Shown here one piece after another: positions 30,698 to 39,445 of a stretch of 64,000 bases of DNA; position 1 is the stretch's first letter; each line of letters opens with the position of its first letter. The position numbers and the translations under genes were made by a program. This DNA comes from Paraburkholderia caballeronis. GTDB taxonomy: Bacteria > Pseudomonadota > Gammaproteobacteria > Burkholderiales > Burkholderiaceae. The notes below the pieces were generated by a model. The model did not search any database. It had not been told where the DNA came from and saw only the letters and a list, made by a program, of their open reading frames with translations. The stretch is taken from assembly GCF_900104845.1 (NCBI RefSeq), contig NZ_FNSR01000001.1, positions 2,232,001-2,296,000 on the forward strand, given 5' to 3'.

Positions 30698-31531
30698 ATG
30701 CTTTCGAAACTGTCCCGCTGGTTCGATTCGCGCCGCCGCGAAAAGGCGCTGCGCACGTTCGCGATCGACGACGCACTATGGCAGGCGACGCTCGACGGCC
30801 TGCCGTTCCTCGCGCACCTCGACGCGCCCGATCTCGCGCGGCTGCGCGAGCTGACGAGCCTCTTCATCGCGCAGAAGGAGTTTTCGACCGCGCACGACCT
30901 CGAACTGACCGACCGGATGATCGTCGCGATCGCCGCGCAGGCGTCGCTGCCGGTGCTGAACCTGAGCCTCGACCTGTATCGCGGCTGGGTCGGCATCGTG
31001 GTGTATCCGGGCGAGTTCGTGATCCGCAAGACGGTGGAGGACGAGGACGGCGTCGTGCACGAGGTCGAGCACGACGCGAGCGGCGAGGCGTGGGAAGGCG
31101 GCCCGGTGATCCTGTCGTGGGAGGACGCGCAGATGACCGACGGCCTCGACGCGTACAACGTCGTGATCCACGAGTTCGCGCACAAGATCGACATGCTGAA
31201 CGGCTACGCAGACGGCCATCCGCCGCTCTATCGCCGCTGGCACGCGCCGCTCGGCGACGACGCGTGGTCCGACGTGTTCGACCACGCGTACGACCAGTTC
31301 TGCGCGCATGTCGACGCGGTGCCGCAGCGGCGCTGGGCGCGCTTCGAGCGCGAATCGCTGATCGATCCGTATGCGGCCGACCATCCGTCCGAGTTCTTCG
31401 CGGTGTGCAGCGAGGCGCTGTTCGTGCAGCCGCATGCGTTCGAGGCCGAATATCCGGAGCTTTACCGGCTGCTCGCGCGTTATTACCGGCAGGACCCGGC
31501 CCGCGTCGGCGCGCTCGACCTGTCGGGCTGA
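30698..31531 (+). CDS. mtfA: MtfA-type zinc peptidase (M90 family)
   Basis: A 277-residue cytoplasmic protein homologous to Mlc titration factor A. The zinc motif HEFAH is at residues 158-162 (NVVIHEFAHKIDMLNG), with the third ligand expected in the downstream helix DHPSEFFAVCSEALF. The SWEDAQMTDGLDAYNVVIH lead-in is typical. E. coli MtfA binds the repressor Mlc and has aminopeptidase activity; betaproteobacterial forms have no known Mlc partner. It follows the MFS gene by 16 bp on the same strand, which may be incidental. Confidence 0.92.
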   Translation: MLSKLSRWFDSRRREKALRTFAIDDALWQATLDGLPFLAHLDAPDLARLRELTSLFIAQKEFSTAHDLELTDRMIVAIAAQASLPVLNLSLDLYRGWVGIVVYPGEFVIRKTVEDEDGVVHEVEHDASGEAWEGGPVILSWEDAQMTDGLDAYNVVIHEFAHKIDMLNGYADGHPPLYRRWHAPLGDDAWSDVFDHAYDQFCAHVDAVPQRRWARFERESLIDPYAADHPSEFFAVCSEALFVQPHAFEAEYPELYRLLARYYRQDPARVGALDLSG

Positions 31532-31597
31532 CCTCCACGCGCCGCCGGCCTGCGGCAAACGGCCGCCGAAAAAATCGCCAACCGGCTGATTTTCTGG

Positions 31598-31603
31598 CAT
31601 AAT
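31598..31603 (+). promoter_or_regulatory. Candidate -10 for rpmE2
   Basis: CATAAT preceded by TGG (TGGCATAAT), about 100 bp before the rpmE2 start, resembles an extended -10. I see no clear Zur-type operator in this spacer, although type B L31 genes are often zinc-regulated. Confidence 0.35.
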
Positions 31604-31704
31604 CGCCGCTTTTCGACCTTAGGCAAGTGGCTCGTGCCGAGGCTGTACGAAGAACGTGCAGTTGGGCCGCGCGGGTTGGCTACCGCCAGATTAAAGGAAC
31701 CATC

Positions 31705-31968
31705 ATGAAAGAAGGCATTCACCCGGATTACCGCGAAGTCCTGTTCGTCGACGTGTCGAACGACTTCCGGTTCGTGACCCGCTCGACGATCCACACGCGC
31801 GAAACCGCCGAATTCAACGGCAAGACCTACCCGCTCGCGAAGATCGAAGTGTCGTCGGAATCGCACCCGTTCTACACCGGCACGCAGAAGATCATGGACA
31901 CGGCCGGCCGCGTCGAGAAGTTCAACAAGAAGTTCGGCGCACGCGCTTCGGCGAAGATCGCGAAGTAA
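31705..31968 (+). CDS. rpmE2: 50S ribosomal protein L31 type B
   Basis: An 87-residue L31 of the zinc-independent (C-) type. The protein has no cysteine at all, unlike zinc-binding L31, and has the typical [20 protein letters not shown] start and [13 protein letters not shown] segment. In species with two L31 genes this form replaces the zinc form in zinc starvation; in Burkholderia it is often the main copy. The ATG follows AAAGGAACCATC. A strong terminator lies 37 bp downstream. Confidence 0.97.
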   Translation: MKEGIHPDYREVLFVDVSNDFRFVTRSTIHTRETAEFNGKTYPLAKIEVSSESHPFYTGTQKIMDTAGRVEKFNKKFGARASAKIAK

Positions 31969-32004
31969 GTGTCGCGCGCCGGCTGCCAATGCCGGTCCCG
32001 CACG

Positions 32005-32037
32005 GAAAAAAGGGCAGCGTTCGCTGCCCTTTTTTTA
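32005..32037 (+). terminator. Rho-independent terminator after rpmE2
   Basis: Stem AGGGCAGC/GCTGCCCT with loop GTTC, flanked by A and T runs, the last of seven T residues. Confidence 0.93.
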
Positions 32038-32216
32038 TCGCCGCCGACCGCCGGGTCGCCGCATCACCGTCGTCCGGCGCCCGCGCGATCCGCACCCGGC
32101 GTCCTGACGCGCGCGAGCCGGCGCGACTACAATGCCGGATGCTCCGGACCCTTTAGCGCGTCGCCGCGCGCGCCGGATGCGCGCCGCCGCCCCGCTCACC
32201 CGATTCTTCGTACTGC

Positions 32217-33974
32217 ATGAAGCCAGCCGCCTTCCGACTGACCGCCTCCGCCACCAGCGCGCTGCCGCGCTGGCTCCTGTTTGCACTCTGCATCGTGTTC
32301 GCGTCGTTCGGGCTGTTCGGCCGCGACCCGTGGAAAAACGAGGACGCGGCCGGCTTCGGCGTGATGTGGACGATGGCCGGCGGCACGCCGCACGACTGGC
32401 TGCTGCCGAACCTCGTCGGCAAATACATCACCGAGGACGGCCCGCTCGGCTACTGGCCCGGCGCGCTGTCGATCCGCGCGCTGTCGCCGTGGGTCGACGC
32501 GAGCAACGCGTCGCGCGTCGCGACCGGCGTGCTGTTCTGCGTCGCGTGCGCGTTCGTCTGGTACAGCGCGTACCTGCTCGGCCGCCGCGCCGAGGTGCAG
32601 CCGTTCAAATACGCGTTCGGCGGCGAGCCCGAGCCGCGCGACTACGGCCGCACGCTCGCGGACGGCGCGGTGCTGATCCTGCTCGCGTGTTTCGGCCTAG
32701 CGGAGCGCGGCCACGAGACGACGCCGCAACTGATGCAGTTCGCCGGCATCGCGATGCTCGTGTACGGCCTCGTGCGCGCGATCGACAAGCCGGTACAGGG
32801 CTCGCTGTGGTGGGGCCTCGCGATCGGCGTCGTGATGCTGTCGAGCGGCCCGGTGCTGGGCGGCTCGCTGCTCGTCGGCACGCTCGCGATGCTGCTGATC
32901 GCGCCGGAAACGCGCTCGCGCTGGCTGCTGCTCGCGGGGCTGCCGGTCGCGCTCGCCGTGTCGCTGTCGTGGCCGCTCGCGGCGCTGCGCGCCTACCCGG
33001 ACGACGCCGTCTGGTTCCTCAACCAGTGGGCGAATTCCAGCGCGAACGCGTTTTCCGGGCCGCCGAGCCCGGTGCTGCGCTACGCGGCGAAGAACCTGCC
33101 GCTCTTCACGTGGCCCGCGTGGCCGCTCGCGCTGTGGGCGTGGTTCAGCTGGAAGGGGCTGCGGCGCGCGCCGCACATCGCGATCCCGCTGTCGGTGATC
33201 GTGCCCCTCTTCATCCTCGTGATCGTGCAGAGCCACGAGACGAACCGCCTGTTCATGCTGGTGCTGCCCGCGCTCGCGACGCTCGCCGCGTTCGCGCTGC
33301 CCACGCTGAAGCGCGGCGCGATCAACGCGATCGACTGGTTCGCGGTGTTGAGCTTCACGATCCTCGGCACGTTCGTGTGGCTCGTGTGGCTCGCCGGGAT
33401 GATCGGCTTCCCGGCGCCGATGGCGCGCAACCTCGCGCGGCTCGTGCCGGGTTTCGTGCCGCAGTTCAACATCCTGTCGTTCATGCTCGCGGTCGCGGTG
33501 ACGCTCGGCTGGTTCGCGCTCGTGCAGTGGCGCGTCGCGCGGCATCCGAAGGTGCTGTGGCGCAGCGTCGTGCTGTCGAGCGGCGGCACCACGCTGATGT
33601 GGGTGCTGCTGATGACGCTGTGGCTGCCGGTCGTCAACTACAGCCGCACGTATCGCGACGTCGCGCAGCAGATCGCGACCCATCTGCCCGACGACTATTC
33701 GTGCATCTCGCCGGTGCGCCTCGGCAACGCGCAGATCGCGACGTTCGCGTACTTCGGCAACATGCACTTCTCGTTCGACGAGGACTGCGACGTGATCCTG
33801 CGCCAGGACACCCAGGACTACACCGACCCGAGCCCGATGCCGGACTACATCTGGAAGATGGTATGGGAAGGCCGCCGCGCGGCCGACCGCGACGAGCGGT
33901 TCCGGCTGTACGTGCGCGTCGACCGGCCGAAGCCGCCGCCGAAGCCCCGCCCGTGGCGCAAGCGTCCGCGCTGA
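32217..33974 (+). CDS. GT-C (GT39/ArnT-like) membrane glycosyltransferase-like protein
   Basis: A 585-residue inner-membrane protein with about 11-12 hydrophobic helices and a soluble C-terminal domain of about 120 residues. After TM1 the first periplasmic loop is FGRDPWKNEDAAGFGVMW, which has the acidic loop expected of GT-C transferases using polyprenyl-phosphate sugars, and LVGKYITEDGPLGYWPG follows as in ArnT/GT39 proteins. No sugar or acceptor can be assigned. The C-terminus is Pro/Lys/Arg-rich. The gene lies 8 bp before the MATE gene on the same strand. Confidence 0.78.
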   Translation: MKPAAFRLTASATSALPRWLLFALCIVFASFGLFGRDPWKNEDAAGFGVMWTMAGGTPHDWLLPNLVGKYITEDGPLGYWPGALSIRALSPWVDASNASRVATGVLFCVACAFVWYSAYLLGRRAEVQPFKYAFGGEPEPRDYGRTLADGAVLILLACFGLAERGHETTPQLMQFAGIAMLVYGLVRAIDKPVQGSLWWGLAIGVVMLSSGPVLGGSLLVGTLAMLLIAPETRSRWLLLAGLPVALAVSLSWPLAALRAYPDDAVWFLNQWANSSANAFSGPPSPVLRYAAKNLPLFTWPAWPLALWAWFSWKGLRRAPHIAIPLSVIVPLFILVIVQSHETNRLFMLVLPALATLAAFALPTLKRGAINAIDWFAVLSFTILGTFVWLVWLAGMIGFPAPMARNLARLVPGFVPQFNILSFMLAVAVTLGWFALVQWRVARHPKVLWRSVVLSSGGTTLMWVLLMTLWLPVVNYSRTYRDVAQQIATHLPDDYSCISPVRLGNAQIATFAYFGNMHFSFDEDCDVILRQDTQDYTDPSPMPDYIWKMVWEGRRAADRDERFRLYVRVDRPKPPPKPRPWRKRPR

Positions 33975-33982
33975 GACGCCCG

Positions 33983-35338
33983 ATGTTCAACGACCTGCGC
34001 AGGATCGCCGGCCTCGCGTGGCCGGTGCTGATCGGCCAGCTTGCGATCATCGCGTTCGGCGTGATCGACACCGCGATGGTCGGCCGCTACTCGGCGCTCG
34101 ACCTCGCGGCGCTCGGGCTCGGCTCGTCGATCTACATTTCCGTCTACATCGGCCTCACCGGCATCCTGACCGCGTTGCAGCCGGTCGCGGCGCAACTGTA
34201 CGGCGCGCGGCGCGACCTCGAAATCGGCGAGGAAGTGCGCCAGGCGCTGTGGCTCGGCCTCGCGCTCGTCGTGATCGGCTTCGCGATCCTGTATTTCCCC
34301 GGCCCGCTGCTCGACCTCGCGCATCCGTCCGCCGCGCTGCACGAGCGCACCGCGAGTTATCTGCGGCTGCTGTCGTTCGGCTTGCCCGCGAGCCTCGCGT
34401 TCCGCGTGTACAGTTCGCTCGCGAACGCGGTCGGACGGCCGCGTCTCGTGATGATCCTGCAAGTGGGCGCGCTCGCGCTGAAGGTGCCGCTGAACCAGTG
34501 GCTGATCTTCGGCGGGCTCGGCGTGCCGGCGCTCGGCGGCCCCGGCTGCGCGCTCGCGAGCACCGCGCTCAACTGGGCGCTCGCCGCGTTCGCCGTGCTC
34601 GCGCTCACGCGCGTCGACGTGTTCGCGCCGTTCGAAATCTTCAAGCGCTTCTGCTGGCCGCAATGGAAGCGCCAGGCCGAATTGCTGAAGCTCGGCATTC
34701 CGATGGGGCTGTCGTACCTGATCGAAGTGACGTCGTACACGTTCATGGCACTCTTCATCGCGCGCTTCGGCACGACGACGCTCGCCGGCCACCAGATCGC
34801 CGGCAACCTCGGCGCGGTGCTGTACATGACGCCGCTGTCCATCGGCATCGCGACCTCGACGCTCGTCGCGCAGGCGCTCGGCGCGCAGCGCGCGGCACAG
34901 GCGCGCAGGCTCGCGCGGCACGGCATCGCGACCGCGGTGGTGATCGCGTGCGGCTACTCGGCGATCGTGTTCGCGCTGCGGCCGCTGATCATCGGCGGTT
35001 ATACGCCGGACCCGGCGGTCTCGCTCGCCGCGATGCCGCTTGTCGCGATCGTCGCGCTGTATCACGTATTCGACGCGTTGCAGGTCACGACCGCGTTCGC
35101 CTTGCGCGCATACAAGGTCGTGGTCGTGCCGACCGTGATCTACGCGGTCGCGCTGTGGGGCGTCGGGCTCGGCGGCGGTTATCTGCTCGGCTTCGACGTG
35201 ATCGGCGCGACGCCGTCGTGGATGACCGGCGCGCGCGGGTTCTGGATCGCGAATACCGCGAGCCTCGTGATCGCCGGCGCCGGGCTGGCCGTGTATCTCG
35301 CGCGGATCAGCGCGCGCCGCGAGCGCGCAGCGGACTGA
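33983..35338 (+). CDS. MATE family efflux transporter (NorM-like)
   Basis: A 451-residue inner-membrane protein of about 12 helices. Two repeated halves are visible: IAGLAWPVLIGQLAIIAFGVIDTAMVG at the start and LLKLGIPMGLSYLIEVTSYTFMALFIARFG in the middle (family hallmarks of MATE), with GLTGILTALQPVAAQLYGARR after TM2. NorM-type proteins export cationic drugs using Na+ or H+. The start at 33983 gives MFNDLRRIAG. It converges on acoC. Confidence 0.93.
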   Translation: MFNDLRRIAGLAWPVLIGQLAIIAFGVIDTAMVGRYSALDLAALGLGSSIYISVYIGLTGILTALQPVAAQLYGARRDLEIGEEVRQALWLGLALVVIGFAILYFPGPLLDLAHPSAALHERTASYLRLLSFGLPASLAFRVYSSLANAVGRPRLVMILQVGALALKVPLNQWLIFGGLGVPALGGPGCALASTALNWALAAFAVLALTRVDVFAPFEIFKRFCWPQWKRQAELLKLGIPMGLSYLIEVTSYTFMALFIARFGTTTLAGHQIAGNLGAVLYMTPLSIGIATSTLVAQALGAQRAAQARRLARHGIATAVVIACGYSAIVFALRPLIIGGYTPDPAVSLAAMPLVAIVALYHVFDALQVTTAFALRAYKVVVVPTVIYAVALWGVGLGGGYLLGFDVIGATPSWMTGARGFWIANTASLVIAGAGLAVYLARISARRERAAD

Positions 35339-35371
35339 CCGATGCGGCCGCGTGATTCGCAGCCGCCGTCG

Positions 35372-36493
35372 TCAAGTCCCTTCGTCGAAGAACGATTTCA
35401 GCAGGCGGTTCACGTCGGCCGCAGCCTCCATCTGCACCATGTGGCCGTAACCGGCCAGCACCTCGACGCGCACCGCCTCCGGCAGCCCCGCCGCATGGCT
35501 TGACGGGATCACCTGATCGGCGTCGCCCCAGACCACCAGCGTGCGCGGCGCAAGCGCGCCGATCCGCTCGCGCAGCACGCGCCGCTGCGTCGAGCCTTCG
35601 AACGCCTGCGCGGCGATCTTCTTCAGCGCGTCCTGCACGCCTTCGAGCCGCTTGTACTTCACCAGGTCCTCGATCATCTGCCGCGTGACGAGCGCCGGGT
35701 CCGCGAACAGATTCAGCACCGGCGCCTTCAGCGCGTTGCGGTTCGTCCCCGCGACGAAGCCGTCGATATACGCGCCGTTGATTTCTTCGCCAAGACCCGC
35801 GCTCGAAATCAGCGTCAGCGACGCGACCCGCTGCGGCGCGATCGACGCCACCGTCATCGCGACCGCGCCGCCGAGCGAATGGCCGACCAGATGCGCGCGG
35901 CCGATCTGCTGTGCGTCGAGAAAATCGAGCACGCTCTGCGCGAGTTCGTCGATGCTGCCGCTTTCGACCGCCTTGCCCGATTCGCCGTGTCCCGGCAGAT
36001 CGAGCGCCCATACGGTCCGCCCCGCCGCAAGCTCCGCGTGATTGAACATCCAGCCGTTCAGATCGCCGCCGAAACCGTGGATCAGCACGACCGGCGTGCC
36101 GCCGCCGTCGCCGATCTTCAGGTAGCGGACCGTGCGCCCGCCGATCTGGGTCTTTTCCGGCTGCGGGCCGGCGTCCGCGTCGGCCGCCGTCGCCGGCACG
36201 AAGTCGCGCTGGAATGCCTCGACTGCCGCGTCGATGTCCGCGTCCGGCGTTTCGTCGTCCGCGACCACTCCCAGCAGCGCGCCGACCGGCAGCGTGTCGC
36301 CCTCGTTCGCGATCTGCCGGCGCAGCGTGCCGTCGAATGCGCACTCGACGCCGGACGCGATCTTGTCGGTCTCCACGTCGACGAGTTCGTCGCCGCGCCC
36401 GACGCGCGCGCCGAGCGGCTTCAGCCAGCCGTTCACCTGTCCCTGCTCCATCGACAGCCCCCACTTGGGCATCGTGATCATGTGGATCGGCAT
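35372..36493 (-). CDS. acoC: Acetoin dehydrogenase E2 (dihydrolipoamide acetyltransferase) AcoC
   Basis: A 373-residue protein with two domains. Residues 1-78 are a lipoyl domain whose lipoylated Lys44 is in VETDKIASGVE. From about residue 120 there is an alpha/beta-hydrolase fold with nucleophile Ser206 (VGHSLGGA) and a His near the C-terminus (GYGHMVQMEA). This lipoyl plus hydrolase layout is typical of acetoin dehydrogenase E2, not of pyruvate dehydrogenase E2. It transfers the acetyl group from acetoin cleavage to CoA. It is the last of the aco genes, 4 bp after acoB. No E3 gene is in view, so the complex probably uses a shared E3. Confidence 0.94.
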   Translation of the reverse strand: MPIHMITMPKWGLSMEQGQVNGWLKPLGARVGRGDELVDVETDKIASGVECAFDGTLRRQIANEGDTLPVGALLGVVADDETPDADIDAAVEAFQRDFVPATAADADAGPQPEKTQIGGRTVRYLKIGDGGGTPVVLIHGFGGDLNGWMFNHAELAAGRTVWALDLPGHGESGKAVESGSIDELAQSVLDFLDAQQIGRAHLVGHSLGGAVAMTVASIAPQRVASLTLISSAGLGEEINGAYIDGFVAGTNRNALKAPVLNLFADPALVTRQMIEDLVKYKRLEGVQDALKKIAAQAFEGSTQRRVLRERIGALAPRTLVVWGDADQVIPSSHAAGLPEAVRVEVLAGYGHMVQMEAAADVNRLLKSFFDEGT

Positions 36494-36497
36494 GGCG

Positions 36498-37502
36498 TCA
36501 GCTCCTCGCGTGGCGCACGGCCGCCGCGATCCGGTCCGCCGACGGGATGTACAGGTCTTCGAGCACGCCCGCGAACGGCACCGGCGTATGCGGCGCGGTC
36601 ACCAGTTCGATCGGCGCCTTCAGGTCGCGGAACGCGTGCTGTGCGACGAGCGCGGCGATGTCGGTCGCGATCGAGCAGCGCGGATTCGCCTCGTCCACCA
36701 CCACCACGCGGCCGGTGCGGCTCGCGCTTTCGAGGATCGTTTCCTCGTCGAGCGGCGACGTCGTGCGCAGGTCGATCACGTCCACGTCGATCCCTTCGGC
36801 CGCGAGTTTCTGCGCGGCGTCGGACGCGTAGTGGACCATCCGCCCATAGGTGACGATCGTCGCGTCGTCGCCGTCGCGCACGATGTTCGCCTCGCCGAAC
36901 GGAATCGAATACGACTCCTCCGGCACGTCGCCTTCGCGGCTGTACAGCAGCTTGTGCTCGCAGAAGATCACCGGGTCGTCGTCGCGGATCGCCTCGATCA
37001 GCAGTCCCTTCGCGTCATACGGCGTCGACGGGCAGACGACCTTCAGCCCCGGAATGTGCGTGAACAGCGACGTCAGCATCTGCGAGTGCTGCGCGGCCGC
37101 GCGCAGCCCCGCGCCCTGCATCGTGCGGATCACGACCGGCGTGACCGCCTTGCCGCCGAACATGTAGCGGAACTTCGCCGCCTGGTTGAAGATCTGGTCG
37201 AAGCAGACGCCCATGAAGTCGATGAACATCAGTTCCGCGACCGGCCGCAGCCCGCACGCGGCCGCGCCGACCGCCGTGCCGATGAACCCGCCTTCCGACA
37301 GCGGGGTGTCGAGCACCCGCCCCGGATACTTGCCGTACAGCCCCTTCGTCACGCCGAGCACGCCGCCCCACGCGTCCTGCTCGCCGGGCGCGCCCGCGCC
37401 GCCCGCGTTGTCCTCGCCCATCACGATCACGTTGTCGTCGCGCGCCATCTCCTGCGACAGCGCCTCGTTGATCGCCTGCGAAAAGCTGATTTTCCGTGCC
37501 AT
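36498..37502 (-). CDS. acoB: Acetoin dehydrogenase E1 beta subunit AcoB
   Basis: A 334-residue transketolase-type beta subunit. It contains the conserved MARKISFSQAINEALSQEM start, GEDNAGGAGAPGEQDAWGG, the TPLSEGGFIGTAVGAAACGLRPVAE segment and VVVVDEANPRCSIATDIAA. With AcoA it forms the TPP-dependent E1 that splits acetoin into acetaldehyde and a hydroxyethyl-TPP intermediate. The ATG at 37502 has GAGGAGCGAGAC before it; the upstream open frame is acoA shadow. Confidence 0.95.
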   Translation of the reverse strand: MARKISFSQAINEALSQEMARDDNVIVMGEDNAGGAGAPGEQDAWGGVLGVTKGLYGKYPGRVLDTPLSEGGFIGTAVGAAACGLRPVAELMFIDFMGVCFDQIFNQAAKFRYMFGGKAVTPVVIRTMQGAGLRAAAQHSQMLTSLFTHIPGLKVVCPSTPYDAKGLLIEAIRDDDPVIFCEHKLLYSREGDVPEESYSIPFGEANIVRDGDDATIVTYGRMVHYASDAAQKLAAEGIDVDVIDLRTTSPLDEETILESASRTGRVVVVDEANPRCSIATDIAALVAQHAFRDLKAPIELVTAPHTPVPFAGVLEDLYIPSADRIAAAVRHARS

Positions 37503-37546
37503 GTCTCGCTCCTCGATTCGTTTCGGTGTCCACTCGCGCATGCCGT

Positions 37547-38530
37547 TCAGGGATACGACACGTACACGTCGGTCAGCAGTTCTTCCGCCGCCGGCAGCGG
37601 CGCGGCCTTCGCTTTCGCGACCGCGTCGTCGATCAGCGCCTTCACTTCCGCATCGACCGCGCGCAGGTCGTCGGTGCGCAGCAGTTCGGCTCGCACGACG
37701 CGCTCTTCGAAACGCTTCAACGCATCCTTTTCGTCGCGCAGCTTCTGCACCTCGCCGGGCGCGCGATAGGTCTGCGCGTCGCCTTCGAAGTGGCCGAAGT
37801 AGCGCGACAACTTCACCTCGACGAGCGTCGGGCCGCCGCCGCTGCGCGCGCGGGCGATCGCCTCGCCGAGCGCCTCGTGCACCGCGAAGAAGTCGAAGCC
37901 GTCGACGATCACGCCCGGCATGCCGAAGCCGTTCGCGCGGTCCGCGATGTTGTCCGACGCGACCGACCACGTGGCCGCGGTCGCTTCCGCATAACCGTTG
38001 TTCTCCGCGACGAAGATCACCGGCAGCCGCCACACCGACGCGAGATTCATCGACTCGAAGATCACGCCCTGGTTCGACGCGCCGTCGCCGAAGAAACACA
38101 CGCCGACGCCGCCGGTCTTCTTCAGCTTCGCGGCGAGCGCCGCGCCGCACGTGAGCGGCCCGCCCGCGCCGACGATCCCGTTCGCGCCGAGCATCCCTTT
38201 CGACAGGTCCGCGATGTGCATCGAACCGCCCTTGCCGCGGCACGAACCGCTTGAGCGGCCGTAGATCTCGGCCATCATCCCGTGCACGTCGACGCCCTTC
38301 GCGATGCAGTGACCGTGGCCGCGATGGGTGGTCGCCACATAATCGGCGTCGTTCAGGTGCGTCATCGTGCCGACCGCGGATGCCTCCTCGCCCGCGTACA
38401 GATGCACGAAACCCGGAATGTCGCCGGTCGCGAACTCGACGTGCAGCCGCTCCTCGAACTCGCGGATCGTGCGCATCGAGCGATACGCCTTCAGTAGCTG
38501 CTCCCGGTTCAACTGGGTCGATACAGACAT
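37547..38530 (-). CDS. acoA: Acetoin dehydrogenase E1 alpha subunit AcoA
   Basis: A 327-residue TPP-binding subunit. The TPP motif runs from GDG at 148-150 (FFGDGASNQG) to NN at 177-178 (VIFVAENN). Conserved upstream segments include HLYAGEEASAVG and CRGKGGSMHIAD. It forms the E1 heterotetramer with AcoB. The ATG at 38530 follows AAGGAGACAACC. It lies between an SDR gene and acoB. Confidence 0.95.
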   Translation of the reverse strand: MSVSTQLNREQLLKAYRSMRTIREFEERLHVEFATGDIPGFVHLYAGEEASAVGTMTHLNDADYVATTHRGHGHCIAKGVDVHGMMAEIYGRSSGSCRGKGGSMHIADLSKGMLGANGIVGAGGPLTCGAALAAKLKKTGGVGVCFFGDGASNQGVIFESMNLASVWRLPVIFVAENNGYAEATAATWSVASDNIADRANGFGMPGVIVDGFDFFAVHEALGEAIARARSGGGPTLVEVKLSRYFGHFEGDAQTYRAPGEVQKLRDEKDALKRFEERVVRAELLRTDDLRAVDAEVKALIDDAVAKAKAAPLPAAEELLTDVYVSYP

Positions 38531-38639
38531 GGTTGTCTCCTTGTCGAATGAAGCCGGCGCGTCAGCGCCTGCTCCGGTCCCATCCAAAGCTGGGAATACG
38601 CTTCTTTCATGGTTGCGTCACTGCGGCGGCGGCGCGATC

Positions 38640-39416
38640 TCAATGGAACGTGAAGCCGCCGTCGACGTTCACTGCCTGGCCCGTTACGTTGTCCATCGTC
38701 GCGAAGAACACGGCGAGCCGTCCCATGTCCTCCGGCGTCTGCGCGCGCCCCTGCGGAATCAGCGTCAACTGGTGGCGCTGCCACGACTCCTCGACCGACT
38801 CGCCCGCGTTCTTCCACTCGTCGGCCAGCCGGTCCCACATGTAGGTGCGCACGATGCCCGGACAGATCGCGTTCACGGTGATCCCTTCGCGCGCGACCTC
38901 CTTCGCGAGCGCGTTCGTGAAGCCGACCACCGCGAACTTCGATGCGCTGTAGTGCGCGAGATTCGGGAAACCCTCCTTGCCCGCGATCGACGCGACGTTG
39001 ATGATCCGTCCGCGCCGCTGCGCGCGCAGATGCGGCAACGCCGCCTTGCAGCCGAGGAACGTGCCTTTCGCGTTCACGTCCATCACGAAATCCCAGTCTT
39101 TTTCGGTCAGTTCGGATACCGGATGAATCGAGATCACGCCCGCGCAGTTCACGAGAATGTCGAGGCCGCCGAGTTCGCCGATGGCCTGCGCGATCATCGC
39201 GTCGACCTGCGCGGACTGCGTGACGTCGACCTTCGCGAGCGCCGCGCGGCGGCCCAGCTCGCGCACGTCGTTCGCGGTTTTCGCGAGCGGCGCGTCGAGC
39301 AGGTCCGCGAGCAGCACGTCCGCTCCGGCGCGCGCGAGTTCGAGCGCGATGCCCCGGCCGATGCCGCGCGCGCCGCCGGTCACGATCGCGATCCGGCCTT
39401 TCAGGGGTTCGTCCAT
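38640..39416 (-). CDS. SDR family oxidoreductase in the aco operon (candidate 2,3-butanediol/acetoin dehydrogenase)
   Basis: A 258-residue classical short-chain dehydrogenase with cofactor motif TGGARGIG (13-20), NAG-equivalent NCAG (90-93), and catalytic S143, Y156 and K160 (HYSASK). D38 in the ADLL motif after the second strand favours NAD(H). Its place between acoX and acoA suggests it interconverts 2,3-butanediol, acetoin or diacetyl to feed the complex; other aco operons carry an MDR-type adh in that role. FabG-like activities cannot be excluded by sequence. A strong AAGGAGACACC site precedes the ATG at 39416. Confidence 0.82.
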   Translation of the reverse strand: MDEPLKGRIAIVTGGARGIGRGIALELARAGADVLLADLLDAPLAKTANDVRELGRRAALAKVDVTQSAQVDAMIAQAIGELGGLDILVNCAGVISIHPVSELTEKDWDFVMDVNAKGTFLGCKAALPHLRAQRRGRIINVASIAGKEGFPNLAHYSASKFAVVGFTNALAKEVAREGITVNAICPGIVRTYMWDRLADEWKNAGESVEESWQRHQLTLIPQGRAQTPEDMGRLAVFFATMDNVTGQAVNVDGGFTFH

Positions 39417-39445
39417 GGGGGTGTCTCCTTTCGTTGTCGTCCGGG

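Noticed and set aside
32132-35338. Apparent fusion of a long N-terminal region to the MATE transporter
   Set aside because: The first 600 codons are a shadow of the GT-C gene; the MATE homology begins at the ATG at 33983.
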